Source: Flavobacteriales bacterium (lineage in GTDB: Bacteria; Bacteroidota; Bacteroidia; Flavobacteriales_D; Crocinitomicaceae). From it: a DNA stretch of 64,000 bases. Numbering within the stretch: position 1 is the first letter of the stretch; every line of letters starts with the position of its first letter. The notes below the pieces were generated by a model, which made no database searches, was not told the DNA's origin, and saw nothing but the letters and a program-made list of their open reading frames with translations. The position numbers were made by a program, and so were the translations under genes. Location of the stretch: contig CANMHB010000010.1 in assembly GCA_947497485.1 (NCBI GenBank), positions 62,001-126,000 on the forward strand, in the 5' to 3' direction. This document shows, in pieces, positions 47,201 through 54,640 of this stretch.

Positions 47201-47337
47201 AAGATGTCATTGATGCGACGGGTGATTCAAAAGCATCGAATTTATTCAATTTAAAATTAATAACGCTGCCTAATGAAAATGGTTATTGGTTTGATACAGC
47301 TGAATTTACACTATCTATTAATAATTCCAGGGGTTAA
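44290..47337 (+). CDS. srfB-like: SrfB-like ATPase (actin/Hsp70 fold)
   Basis: A 1015-residue protein that I recognise as a relative of SrfB, one of the Salmonella SrfABC proteins. Residues 1-240 are a family-specific N-terminal region. The ATPase part shows phosphate-1 DVGNSHTCAILFE (259-264 and on), phosphate-2 LDIGGGTSDLMI (578-589), and an adenosine motif IIISGRPS (G777). It also has the SrfB-type KYWIGKWYPF (near 805-814) and DPKTLVSTGALIG. It has no signal peptide or membrane segment and should act in the cytoplasm. It is the first gene of the cluster, after 219 AT-rich bases without a convincing promoter box, and abuts the SrfC-like gene by 2 bases. Confidence 0.8.
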   Translation: MDYISLISNTGVQSASLKIKLNPDNFRTLRFNYYEGLDSVTLKYWFEELIEIKNLGKFIRKSDLNQLNIPINKLNDPDVLSKIETSNVLLFNEGDDRTYSIRNVERTLKSFEKQWVPLPYFKNNQINDNLFGPTDWVRIWYEFDSSKFEMQIALSIDTTISSDNQQNHTPQYNSNPNENKYCLCKNEDSIMSFMSDFTNCGWVASWLSTIIQPKENDSQTKHLASFIHLLRILNKSEDMPIIQLLSDQSDIIDLDLSIDVGNSHTCAILFETPVEGEINFNKVKKLKLWDLSNPLKSYNEAFSTRVVFRDERFGMKDQFFAPQQKFQWPSVVRIGFEAENIIHSFQIAKNVQQEYKTHSSSPKRYLWDDKVSKVAWKFHDNSVDLSKNVYKKGISEQLKSDGSYCNDDAFGALPLYSRKTLMTFLFLEIFSQAISQFNSFEFRSTHGRPNSRRRLRHVVLSCPTGMVKAEQIALRQCAEEAAKILNKFSKKLNSDNVVVSPIISDSFEIIPRLADLRKNMDEDVEDRKDWMYDEATCSQLVFMYGLIQHKFDGNPTDLFKIFGHKTDSGNQVLTVGSLDIGGGTSDLMICEYDLKYNNSTELTPNPLYHESFHIAGDDLMKNIVQSIIIEGRIMKKSDEGCTGVIENHGYGVLGDDIRDKINGFFGRDAAIMSYMTQLMRINFLNQIGIPLALKYMEIANEGAERKVTFDEIFGEKKPGKDLLDFFHQHFEFRFEDLTWNLNPEKVNEIIQSTFSTLINQIAKLMHLYRCDFIIISGRPSNFKSLEKLFLEIHPVQPNRFFNMNKYWIGKWYPFSDNNGYIKDPKTLVSTGALIGLMGTRFFKLNKFKINADKLKEKLHSTANYIGAIKDNQINEVFMTPSKNDTEFKAFSIPYKIGMKNLNSTNYPSRYIFQLEYNQKQIESLARSRTLSNPENFANKVQDIINELNSLIPFTVKIVREIDLDKEKLTIEDVIDATGDSKASNLFNLKLITLPNENGYWFDTAEFTLSINNSRG

Positions 47338-47339
47338 AA

Positions 47340-50114
47340 ATGGGAAATTATAACAATGAACAGTTAAGCATACTGGCTTCAAATACAACAGAATTTCATT
47401 CATTGCTAAAAGAATCTTCTAGTTGGGTTAAAAGAAACTTAGAATTGGATGAAAAGGACATTCTTCTCAATGAACTGCAAGAAACGAAATCGGAAATTTC
47501 TGTTTTAAACGAAAGCATTTTAACAAAACCCGTTTTCGCTTTATTTGGAATTAGCCAAGTTGGGAAATCTTACCTTGTTAAAAATCTTTTGTCAGTCGAC
47601 GGAAAAAGTCTGGAGATAGAATTGCCAAACAAGGAGAAAATCGACTTTCTGCAATCAATAAATCCCAAAGGAGGAGGAACGGAAAGTACTGGTGTAGTTA
47701 GTAGATTTACGATCGACGCTAATTTTTCAAATCCTGAATTTCCTTTTCAAGTAAAATTATTGGATGTAAAGGATTTAGTTTTAATTCTTTGCGATAGTTT
47801 CTTTTCTGATATAATGAAACTTGATTATTATCCAACGGTTGAGGATTTCAATAAACACGTTGAAGAATTCAAGCAAATGGCCTTGAAGTCGGAAACATTA
47901 CAATATGATTTAACCGAGGATGATATCTATTACCTTAAAAAATATTTCGAAACCTATTTAGAGCGCATCAGTCCGATGGCTAACCATGTTACAAAAAGTT
48001 CATTTTGGCTTGAAATAGCTCAGATCATTGATCGCATTGACTCAAGTAAATGGGCAGCTCTTTTTGGAATTCTCTGGACTCATGATTCCCATTTTTCATT
48101 TTTGTTTGAGAAATTAATAACAGGTCTAAAGTCCTTATCCTACTCAAAAGAGGTGCACGTCGCAAAAAGTGCTATATTAAGAGATCAAGGAAAAATACTT
48201 GATGTAGTTCGAGTGAATGGAATATTCAAGCCAGAAGAATTGACAAAAGTCCTTCTTCCATCTAATCAAGTGATTGATTTTGATTTATTTATGCTAAGCG
48301 CGCTAACAGCGGAGATCGCAATGCCTGTCAGTCAAGAAGTGGCAGAGCAAAAAGCTTTCCTAAAGAACACCGATTTATTGGACTTTCCAGGTGCGCGTTC
48401 CCGTAAGCCATTCGAAAAGGAGCAAATCCAACGTGAAATGACTCCAGAATTGCTCTTAAGAGGTAAAATCTCTTATTTATTCAATAAATATTCATCGAAT
48501 TACGAAATCAACAATCTTCTTTTTTGCATCAAAAATTGGAACAATGAGGTTAAGGAAATCCCTTTATTGATTAATGATTGGATAAAACGAAATGTTGGAG
48601 AATCCAGCGAAAAGAGAGAGAAAAGAATCGGTAAAAACGGGACAAATCCATTGTTTGTGATTCTGACTTTCTATAATCAAACCATGGAATACAACCCTAA
48701 TTCGGACCAAGATGATTTAAGCGAGAAGTGGGACAAACGTTTTATCCGCTTATTCAAAGAGGAAACGGTCACAAAAGCCAATGATTGGGATGAAAATTGG
48801 ACTACAAGCGAGCCAAATTTCAAAAGTTTTTATCCATTACGAGATTTTCAGTTTTCAACAGATGTGTTTTCTGGTTATGTTAATGAGAATAAGGAAACAG
48901 GAATAAATTCGGATCGCATTGAATATTACAATCGTTTGAAAGAAAGCTTTTTGAACTTTCCATACATCAAGTCCCATCTCGAAAACCCTTTAGATGCATG
49001 GGAATCCTGTTCAACACCAAATCAAGATGGTAGTTCTCGAATCATAAGAGATTTGGAGCCAGCAGCGAACAATTCAATTAAAACGAAAAATTACATTAAT
49101 CAATTAGCTGAATTCAAGGAAACCATAATTAAACATTTAAAAAAACACTATAAATCGGATGACATAAGTGAACAACGAGACAAAGCAATTGATGAGGGAA
49201 GACGAATTCAAAACGCATTAAGAGATCTTTTTGGTTCGGGTTCAAAATTTGGAGAATTTTTAACGAAACTATATCTTTCAAATACAGAAATCTACAATTT
49301 CATTCATGAAAATTATTTGCCTGCTTCAAATAACCACAACCCTACAAAAGAGGAAGTAATTATACGAACTTATGATCTTGAACTTACCAAAAGCTTAGAG
49401 GAAAATAAGCAAATTTTAATGGAAAAACTAATGCTTACCTCAACCAACGACGTAGATAATTGGCTTGAAAAAGAAGGAATTTCATTGGAAAAAGTTTTGC
49501 AAAATGTTCATGTAACAGCCGCAAGCATTTTGGTTGATGGCGTAATTGATATTTGGAAAAAGAGATTGGATGCCGATAACTTCAAGGAATATTCATCCCA
49601 GGGGTTAGACCTATCTGTAATTAAAACAATAAATGACAATCTGATCCAGACTTTCGAGATTTTCGAAGTAAGAAAAGAGTTGATTTATTTATTTGAAAAA
49701 AAAACTCGGTTGTTAAAAGTCTCATATGATACGGATGAATATCTAGCATCTATAATCACTAGTTACATCAATGATTTCGTATCAAATTTCGGGTTTAACT
49801 TCATGAAAGACGAACGAAAAAATCAAGTAATGGAATTGGCTCGAAGTAAAAATATGAATATTGACTCACTTATGACAACAAGTCGTCAAGTAAGTGAAAA
49901 AAACTTGTGTGATCTTTTTGAAGAAGATGATTCAAGCAATAGTTTGGTTGTAACCTATCCTGCGATTAATCATTTTAAAAGTTTTATGGTAAAAATCCAA
50001 CTAATCTTACTTTCTAATTGTGGATTTAGAAAATATAACGTTGAAGAAAACAGAATCCTTGAAGAGTTGATAAGTCGTATTGAAAACTTGCACCTAGAAA
50101 TTAAAGAATCCTAA
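47340..50114 (+). CDS. srfC-like: SrfC-like P-loop protein (dynamin/GTPase-like)
   Basis: A 924-residue cytosolic protein resembling SrfC (Virul_Fac family) from memory. The P-loop is ALFGISQVGKSYLVKNLL (G70 to S77), with an early helix KRNLELDEKDILLNELQE before it. A G3-like DFPGARSR begins at D348. The segment between (DLVLILCDSFFSDIMK, then WAALFGILWTHDSHFSFLFEKL) is a typical SrfC element. I found no clear TKxD, so nucleotide choice is open. The C-terminal 400 residues are helical. A large helical body around a GTPase domain suggests a dynamin-like or mechanochemical protein. It follows the SrfB-like gene by 2 bases and presumably works with it. Confidence 0.75.
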   Translation: MGNYNNEQLSILASNTTEFHSLLKESSSWVKRNLELDEKDILLNELQETKSEISVLNESILTKPVFALFGISQVGKSYLVKNLLSVDGKSLEIELPNKEKIDFLQSINPKGGGTESTGVVSRFTIDANFSNPEFPFQVKLLDVKDLVLILCDSFFSDIMKLDYYPTVEDFNKHVEEFKQMALKSETLQYDLTEDDIYYLKKYFETYLERISPMANHVTKSSFWLEIAQIIDRIDSSKWAALFGILWTHDSHFSFLFEKLITGLKSLSYSKEVHVAKSAILRDQGKILDVVRVNGIFKPEELTKVLLPSNQVIDFDLFMLSALTAEIAMPVSQEVAEQKAFLKNTDLLDFPGARSRKPFEKEQIQREMTPELLLRGKISYLFNKYSSNYEINNLLFCIKNWNNEVKEIPLLINDWIKRNVGESSEKREKRIGKNGTNPLFVILTFYNQTMEYNPNSDQDDLSEKWDKRFIRLFKEETVTKANDWDENWTTSEPNFKSFYPLRDFQFSTDVFSGYVNENKETGINSDRIEYYNRLKESFLNFPYIKSHLENPLDAWESCSTPNQDGSSRIIRDLEPAANNSIKTKNYINQLAEFKETIIKHLKKHYKSDDISEQRDKAIDEGRRIQNALRDLFGSGSKFGEFLTKLYLSNTEIYNFIHENYLPASNNHNPTKEEVIIRTYDLELTKSLEENKQILMEKLMLTSTNDVDNWLEKEGISLEKVLQNVHVTAASILVDGVIDIWKKRLDADNFKEYSSQGLDLSVIKTINDNLIQTFEIFEVRKELIYLFEKKTRLLKVSYDTDEYLASIITSYINDFVSNFGFNFMKDERKNQVMELARSKNMNIDSLMTTSRQVSEKNLCDLFEEDDSSNSLVVTYPAINHFKSFMVKIQLILLSNCGFRKYNVEENRILEELISRIENLHLEIKES

Positions 50115-50123
50115 TATTTCATC

Positions 50124-51041
50124 ATGAATTTATTATTTTCCATCAATAGCTCCAATTATAAACCGATTTCATTTAGAGATCGGTACTTCTGTGATTTTTA
50201 TGATATTGTAGATTCTTTCTTGGCAAAGAAATTGGATACTGAGGATAAAAATCGACTTTTAAAACCAATGCTCGCTTCAGGAGGTCAAATAAATTGGTAT
50301 GGCAAATACGAAGGCGATTTTAAAAGGTTAAATGATTGTAATCCAAATGTTTCCGAAAAAGTAAAGTTAGAATTTAACACGTTCATTGAAAAAACGGATA
50401 AACTTTCATCTAGTTTAAAAAACAAGCGTGACGTGGAGAATACTGAATGGGGTAATTTAATAGCCAATTTGTTTCAACATGACCGTATTATCTTAATAGC
50501 TAATGAAAAAAGCGATTGGGGAATTCTTTGGGGTTGGGATTTTATGAGTAACAATGAAAATAAATTACCCAAACTAGAACCAACATTTAAACCAGAAGTA
50601 ACTGTTGAGAAAGAACAACTTGTTGATGAGCCAATTGATAAGAAAGATCCACCAATTGAAGTAGTCAAAACAAACGAACCAAAAGTAACAACAACTGATG
50701 TTGATCCTGCTCCAAAACCCGAAAATATAATTGAAGAGGAAGAAGAGGAAGAGGAAAAAGAAGACGAATTACCAGTAGGCGCTGAGCCGAAAATAATTTA
50801 CGTGGAACGCATTGGCTGCCTTGGAAGAATTAAGCGTTTATTGCGCTGGATATCTTATCGTTTTTGGGCGCTGTTTTGGTTAATTATCTATACGCTTTTG
50901 ATAATTTGGCTTTGCAGGTATTGCGATAGACCTAATTGTGACGCCTATTGTGAAAAACTCAAAAAAACGAAAGAGGAACTTAAAGATTTAGAAGAACGTG
51001 TTCGCGAAAGATGCGATACAACGTATGTTAAACCGCACTAG
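50124..51041 (+). CDS. Membrane-anchored protein with a shared cytosolic domain (possibly SrfA-like)
   Basis: A 305-residue single-pass protein. Residues 1-155 form a soluble domain also found at the start of the subtilase gene two genes downstream. Shared landmarks are GGQINWYGKYEGDFKRL (near 55-70) and WGNLIANLFQHDRIILIANEKSDWGILWGWDF (near 110-140). A Glu-rich linker (IIEEEEEEEEKEDE) follows, then a membrane helix (WALFWLIIYTLLIIWLC) and a short periplasmic coiled coil with several cysteines (CDRPNCDAYC). I suggest the first domain is SrfA-like because of the INWY motif; that is from memory and not checked. It starts 9 bases after the SrfC-like gene. Confidence 0.75.
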   Translation: MNLLFSINSSNYKPISFRDRYFCDFYDIVDSFLAKKLDTEDKNRLLKPMLASGGQINWYGKYEGDFKRLNDCNPNVSEKVKLEFNTFIEKTDKLSSSLKNKRDVENTEWGNLIANLFQHDRIILIANEKSDWGILWGWDFMSNNENKLPKLEPTFKPEVTVEKEQLVDEPIDKKDPPIEVVKTNEPKVTTTDVDPAPKPENIIEEEEEEEEKEDELPVGAEPKIIYVERIGCLGRIKRLLRWISYRFWALFWLIIYTLLIIWLCRYCDRPNCDAYCEKLKKTKEELKDLEERVRERCDTTYVKPH

Positions 51042-51044
51042 TAT

Positions 51045-51692
51045 ATGTCTTACGAGAATTCTTCATATCATAAAAAGTGGTGGGTTAAAACCATTAGAGA
51101 ACGAAATTTCTTCGGTTTTCGATATTGGTGGTTTAATTGGGTCGCATGGATTCTAGGAGGATTTCTTTTGATATACGGCATATTCTTTCAAACCAGTCAA
51201 GATAATGCCTCCTGCTTAAATCGAAATAATCTCTCACGCAGGGTTCATAGCATCGAAGAGCAATTGGAAAAATGTTGTTCCTGCAATACCCCACCTTTGC
51301 CAAATATTCCTCCCGATACGATTGATACTATTATTCCTAGACCACTACCTGCTCCACCCAATGCGAAAAGATGTAACACAAAAACTTTTTCTGGGGGGGA
51401 CGGTGTAGATGAAAAATTATTTATTCTCGGAACTCAATCTGGAATGGTTACAATAAATTATGATATGGCCACTGAACCCGATAAACTCGAGGTTTTTTAT
51501 GAAAATCGGAGAGTGGCATCTACTTTTACAATTTCAGGTAATAATAACGGTTTTGTTGGTGGAGGGAATAATGCAGGATCTACAGGTAAATTAACATTTT
51601 TATATAAATTTAATCGTGAACAATTTGTGAAAGTTCGATTAACTGGTGGAATAGGAACTTCATGGAATTACACAATTGGTTGTCCAAGATAG
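51045..51692 (+). CDS. Single-pass adaptor with outer beta-sandwich domain
   Basis: A 215-residue protein. Residues 1-25 are cytosolic and basic (HKKWWVKTIRERNFFGFRYWWF), followed by a membrane helix (WVAWILGGFLLIYGIFF) and a short coiled coil with paired cysteines (EQLEKCCSCN, near 75-85). A proline-rich linker leads to an outside domain of about 100 residues (LEVFYENRRVASTFTIS, VGGGNNAGSTGKLTFLYKF, VKVRLTGGIGTSWNYTIGCPR). That domain reads like a beta-sandwich carbohydrate- or protein-binding fold. The first third matches the next gene closely (KKWW...FRYxW...CC.CN), so the pair share an anchor. It starts 3 bases after its neighbour. Confidence 0.75.
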   Translation: MSYENSSYHKKWWVKTIRERNFFGFRYWWFNWVAWILGGFLLIYGIFFQTSQDNASCLNRNNLSRRVHSIEEQLEKCCSCNTPPLPNIPPDTIDTIIPRPLPAPPNAKRCNTKTFSGGDGVDEKLFILGTQSGMVTINYDMATEPDKLEVFYENRRVASTFTISGNNNGFVGGGNNAGSTGKLTFLYKFNREQFVKVRLTGGIGTSWNYTIGCPR

Positions 51693-51694
51693 AT

Positions 51695-52381
51695 ATGATG
51701 CGCTTCGAATTCAAAAAAAGACTAATGAAAAAGTGGTGGTTTCGATCGATTCGAAGCTATACTTGGTTTTCATTTCGCTATTATTGGCTAAACTACTTAA
51801 TTTGGGGAATTTTAACAGCATTACTAATTTGGTTGTTGCTTACTATTTTTAAAGATCCTGGGTTGTGTAATGAAGACAAAGAAATAAATCGCCTGTTAAG
51901 AAAAATTGATCGTGAATTGGAAAGTTGTTGCAATTGTAACATTGTTGAAACAGAAATAGACAGTTTAAGTAGAGACAATAGATTGGATAGCCTTAGAGAT
52001 AGTCTAGATGCCTGTGATGGAGAAATTACGGTTACACTTGCATGGAAGACTTCTGACGATCTTGATTTACATTTGGTAGAGCCTGACGGAAATGTAGTTT
52101 TTTACAAACGACCAACTTCTCCAAATGGCGCTAAACTAGATATTGATATGAATGCAGATGGTGGAAGTTCAAATACACCTATCGAAAACATATGTTATTT
52201 AAGGGTTCCTCCAGGTGGTACGTACAAAGTGCTTGTTCATTTCTTTTCTCGAAATAGTTCGGATCCTGAAATACCTTACACGGTTTACGTTAGAAATGGA
52301 CGAACAGAGAAATATTTTACTGCTGTTCACACAACTGTTAAGGATAAACATTTGATTTATGAATTTACTTACCCTGAATAG
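51695..52381 (+). CDS. Single-pass adaptor with C-terminal DUF2135-like domain
   Basis: A 228-residue protein from the ATG at 51695 (a frame to 51662 runs into the previous gene). The N-terminal segment MKKWWFRSIRSYTWFSFRYYWLN and the helix YLIWGILTALLIWLLLTIF parallel the preceding protein, as does the coiled coil with CCNCN. The outer domain (EITVTLAWKTSDDLDLHLVEPDGNVVFYKR, then LDIDMNADGG and NICYLRVPPGGTYKVLVHFFSR) matches DUF2135, known for YfaP-like proteins and probably sugar- or protein-binding. It ends at the codon before the subtilase ATG. The two adaptors may form a hetero-assembly through their shared anchors. Confidence 0.75.
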   Translation: MMRFEFKKRLMKKWWFRSIRSYTWFSFRYYWLNYLIWGILTALLIWLLLTIFKDPGLCNEDKEINRLLRKIDRELESCCNCNIVETEIDSLSRDNRLDSLRDSLDACDGEITVTLAWKTSDDLDLHLVEPDGNVVFYKRPTSPNGAKLDIDMNADGGSSNTPIENICYLRVPPGGTYKVLVHFFSRNSSDPEIPYTVYVRNGRTEKYFTAVHTTVKDKHLIYEFTYPE

Positions 52382-54586
52382 ATGAAACCCTTTTTTACTT
52401 CTTCAACCAATGAATATGAGTTGGTTTCGAATCATATCAATTATATGTTCGAACAACATGCTCAAATTAATCAATTTTTAAAATCAAACTTTCAAGAACC
52501 TTATCATCATTTACTTGCCAAACCAGAAAGAGCGGGATCGGCAATTAATTGGTACACAGATATTCCGGGAGAAATTAAACGGGTGGAAGATTTCCCAATT
52601 GAAGCACGAACCAAATTGCTAAACATATTCAATGCAAGAAAACATGAAATTGAAGCTACGTGTTTACGATTTGGAAATTCGGATGATTTTGATAAACAAC
52701 TTTGGGCTAATATTCTAAAAAGTGCCTTTAATCCCGATAATTTATTTTTGTTCTCGAACGGCGAAGAAGTTGTATTGGTTTGGGGAATAAAAACGAATAA
52801 GCAACGAGACTACCTCGTGCCTTTTGATGAGTATAAAGCTGCAATTATACCAGCCGCAATTGTTGTAAATGAAATTGTAGATGAGGAACCTGACCCTCCT
52901 GCAGAGGAAGATAGTGAAAATGACGATAATGAAATAGTTGATAATAACACGGAAATTGAAGGTGAACAGACTTTAAATCAATCAGCCGAAAATGAAAGTG
53001 AACAAATTGAATCATTTAGTAGTGAAGAAGGGGAGAATGAAGAGGAGATCACAAATGACGAAATAGAAGAACTAGTTACTGAACCTGATATCGAAGACAC
53101 GAACAAAAAGGAAAAGAATGAAGAAAAAGTTGCAAAACCGAAGCATTGGTTTTATACTGCGCTCGATCGATTTGAAATCTTTGCAGGGAAATTTTGGTGG
53201 TTAATCCTAATTATACTCGTTCTTTTGCTTTGGCTTTTACTTGATCGTTGTAATAAACCTGTTATTCCAACCCAACTCACAGAAAATGAAGTAGAGGAAA
53301 TTTATGACGAGATTATGCCTGAAATTCCGCGTAAACGAATAATTCCAATTGACACGGCTGATTTTAGGGAAGATGATAATACAGGTAACGTCATTGTTGC
53401 AGGACTATTGAATATTGCTATCGTCGAGAATAAAGAAAAATTCAAAAGAATGGCTGTTGAGTTAAAACAGCAATTTCCTGGTGACGAATATAAAATTGTT
53501 TATTACGATGAAGAAACAAATCGCTTGCAATTAAATTACCCTGAGTCCGAAACAAGTGATATTAAAAATCAATTAAGATCCAAATTACCAAACTATAAAC
53601 TATTACTTTGGGATGAAAGTGTTTTCACAAGTTCCAAGAAGTGTAATGATCCGTTTTTCAAAGAAGCTGACAAAGCCTGGCATATGAAAGCAATAAAACT
53701 CGAAGAGGCATGGGACATAAGTATGGGTGATACTTCTATCTGTATTGCTGTCATTGACGATGGTTTTGATTTAAAACATAAGGAATTTGTTGGAAAAAAA
53801 ATTAAGAAACCTTATAATGTTGTTACAGATAACTCAAGGGTTTATGCTAATAGTTCAATTATTCATGGAACGCATGTTGCAGGTTTGGCGTTGGCAAATG
53901 CCGATAATAACTCCGGAGCTTCAGGTGTAGCTCCCAAATGTAGTTTTATGCCAGTTCAAATTGGTTCAGGACAGGAATTTTTTACGATGACGGATGTTGT
54001 TGATGGGGTATTATATGCCCTCAACCATGATGCAGATGTTATTAATATGTCTTTGGGTAAAGAATATTCTGAAGAATTGCAAAATAAAAGTCCAGGAGAA
54101 CTTGAGAATATTATCAATTCAACGGGTAAAGACGAGGAGAAATTTTGGAAAGAACTTTTTAAAATGGCTGACCAAAAGAACACATTAATTGTTTTGGCAG
54201 GAGGCAATGAAGACTTATTAATTGGCTTGGATCCAATGCAACGAAGTGATGAAGTGCTAAAAGTTGTGGCGGTTGATAAAAACTTAGCTAAGGCTAATTT
54301 TAGTAATTATTGCAGAAATTGTATAGCGAAAAATACGTTCATTTCAGCTCCTGGTGTAGGAATTTTCAGTTCTGTTCCTGGAAACAGTTATAGCGCTATG
54401 CAAGGAACGAGCATGGCTGCCCCGATTGTAACGGGAGCAGTTGCACTAATAAAATCTGTTAAGCCAGGAATTAAAAACAAGGAAGTTCTTAAAATCCTTA
54501 GGCAGACTTCTAAAACAATCGCAGATCGCTCTTGTCCGCCATTTTTGCAAATAGATGCAGCTTTGAAAAAAGTAAAGAATCGCTAA
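52382..54586 (+). CDS. Membrane-tethered subtilisin protease with cytosolic SrfA-like domain
   Basis: A 734-residue single-pass protein. The cytosolic N-terminus (1-165) repeats the domain of the gene at 50124 (GSAINWYTDIPGEIKRV; WANILKSAFNPDNLFLFSNGEEVVLVWGIKT). An acidic linker (about 175-255) and membrane helix (272-290, WWLILIILVLLLWLLLDRC) follow. Outside lie an 80-residue prodomain-like region (about 335-415) and an S8 catalytic domain with D459 (AVIDDGFD), H495 (HGTHVAG), N609 (LAGGNED) and S677 (GTSMAAP). All catalytic residues are present. It may be a regulated processing protease activated by the cytosolic NTPases. The stop lies 54 bases before the next start. Confidence 0.85.
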   Translation: MKPFFTSSTNEYELVSNHINYMFEQHAQINQFLKSNFQEPYHHLLAKPERAGSAINWYTDIPGEIKRVEDFPIEARTKLLNIFNARKHEIEATCLRFGNSDDFDKQLWANILKSAFNPDNLFLFSNGEEVVLVWGIKTNKQRDYLVPFDEYKAAIIPAAIVVNEIVDEEPDPPAEEDSENDDNEIVDNNTEIEGEQTLNQSAENESEQIESFSSEEGENEEEITNDEIEELVTEPDIEDTNKKEKNEEKVAKPKHWFYTALDRFEIFAGKFWWLILIILVLLLWLLLDRCNKPVIPTQLTENEVEEIYDEIMPEIPRKRIIPIDTADFREDDNTGNVIVAGLLNIAIVENKEKFKRMAVELKQQFPGDEYKIVYYDEETNRLQLNYPESETSDIKNQLRSKLPNYKLLLWDESVFTSSKKCNDPFFKEADKAWHMKAIKLEEAWDISMGDTSICIAVIDDGFDLKHKEFVGKKIKKPYNVVTDNSRVYANSSIIHGTHVAGLALANADNNSGASGVAPKCSFMPVQIGSGQEFFTMTDVVDGVLYALNHDADVINMSLGKEYSEELQNKSPGELENIINSTGKDEEKFWKELFKMADQKNTLIVLAGGNEDLLIGLDPMQRSDEVLKVVAVDKNLAKANFSNYCRNCIAKNTFISAPGVGIFSSVPGNSYSAMQGTSMAAPIVTGAVALIKSVKPGIKNKEVLKILRQTSKTIADRSCPPFLQIDAALKKVKNR

Positions 54587-54608
54587 CTTTTTTTTAAATT
54601 TTTTACTA

Positions 54609-54620
54609 AATTGCGCAATT
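54609..54620. promoter_or_regulatory. Palindrome in the break between operon halves
   Basis: AATTGCGCAATT is a perfect 12-base palindrome in the only gap larger than 20 bases (54587-54640) of the cluster. It lies 20 bases before the next ATG. A regulator binding site or an internal promoter control point is possible, but nothing proves it. Confidence 0.35.
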
Positions 54621-54640
54621 AAATCTCAATTAAAAAGATT

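Noticed and set aside
51662-51694. Longer start for the DUF2135-like adaptor
   Set aside because: That frame overlaps the previous gene by 31 bases and adds residues unlike the paralogous N-terminus; the ATG at 51695 is preferred.
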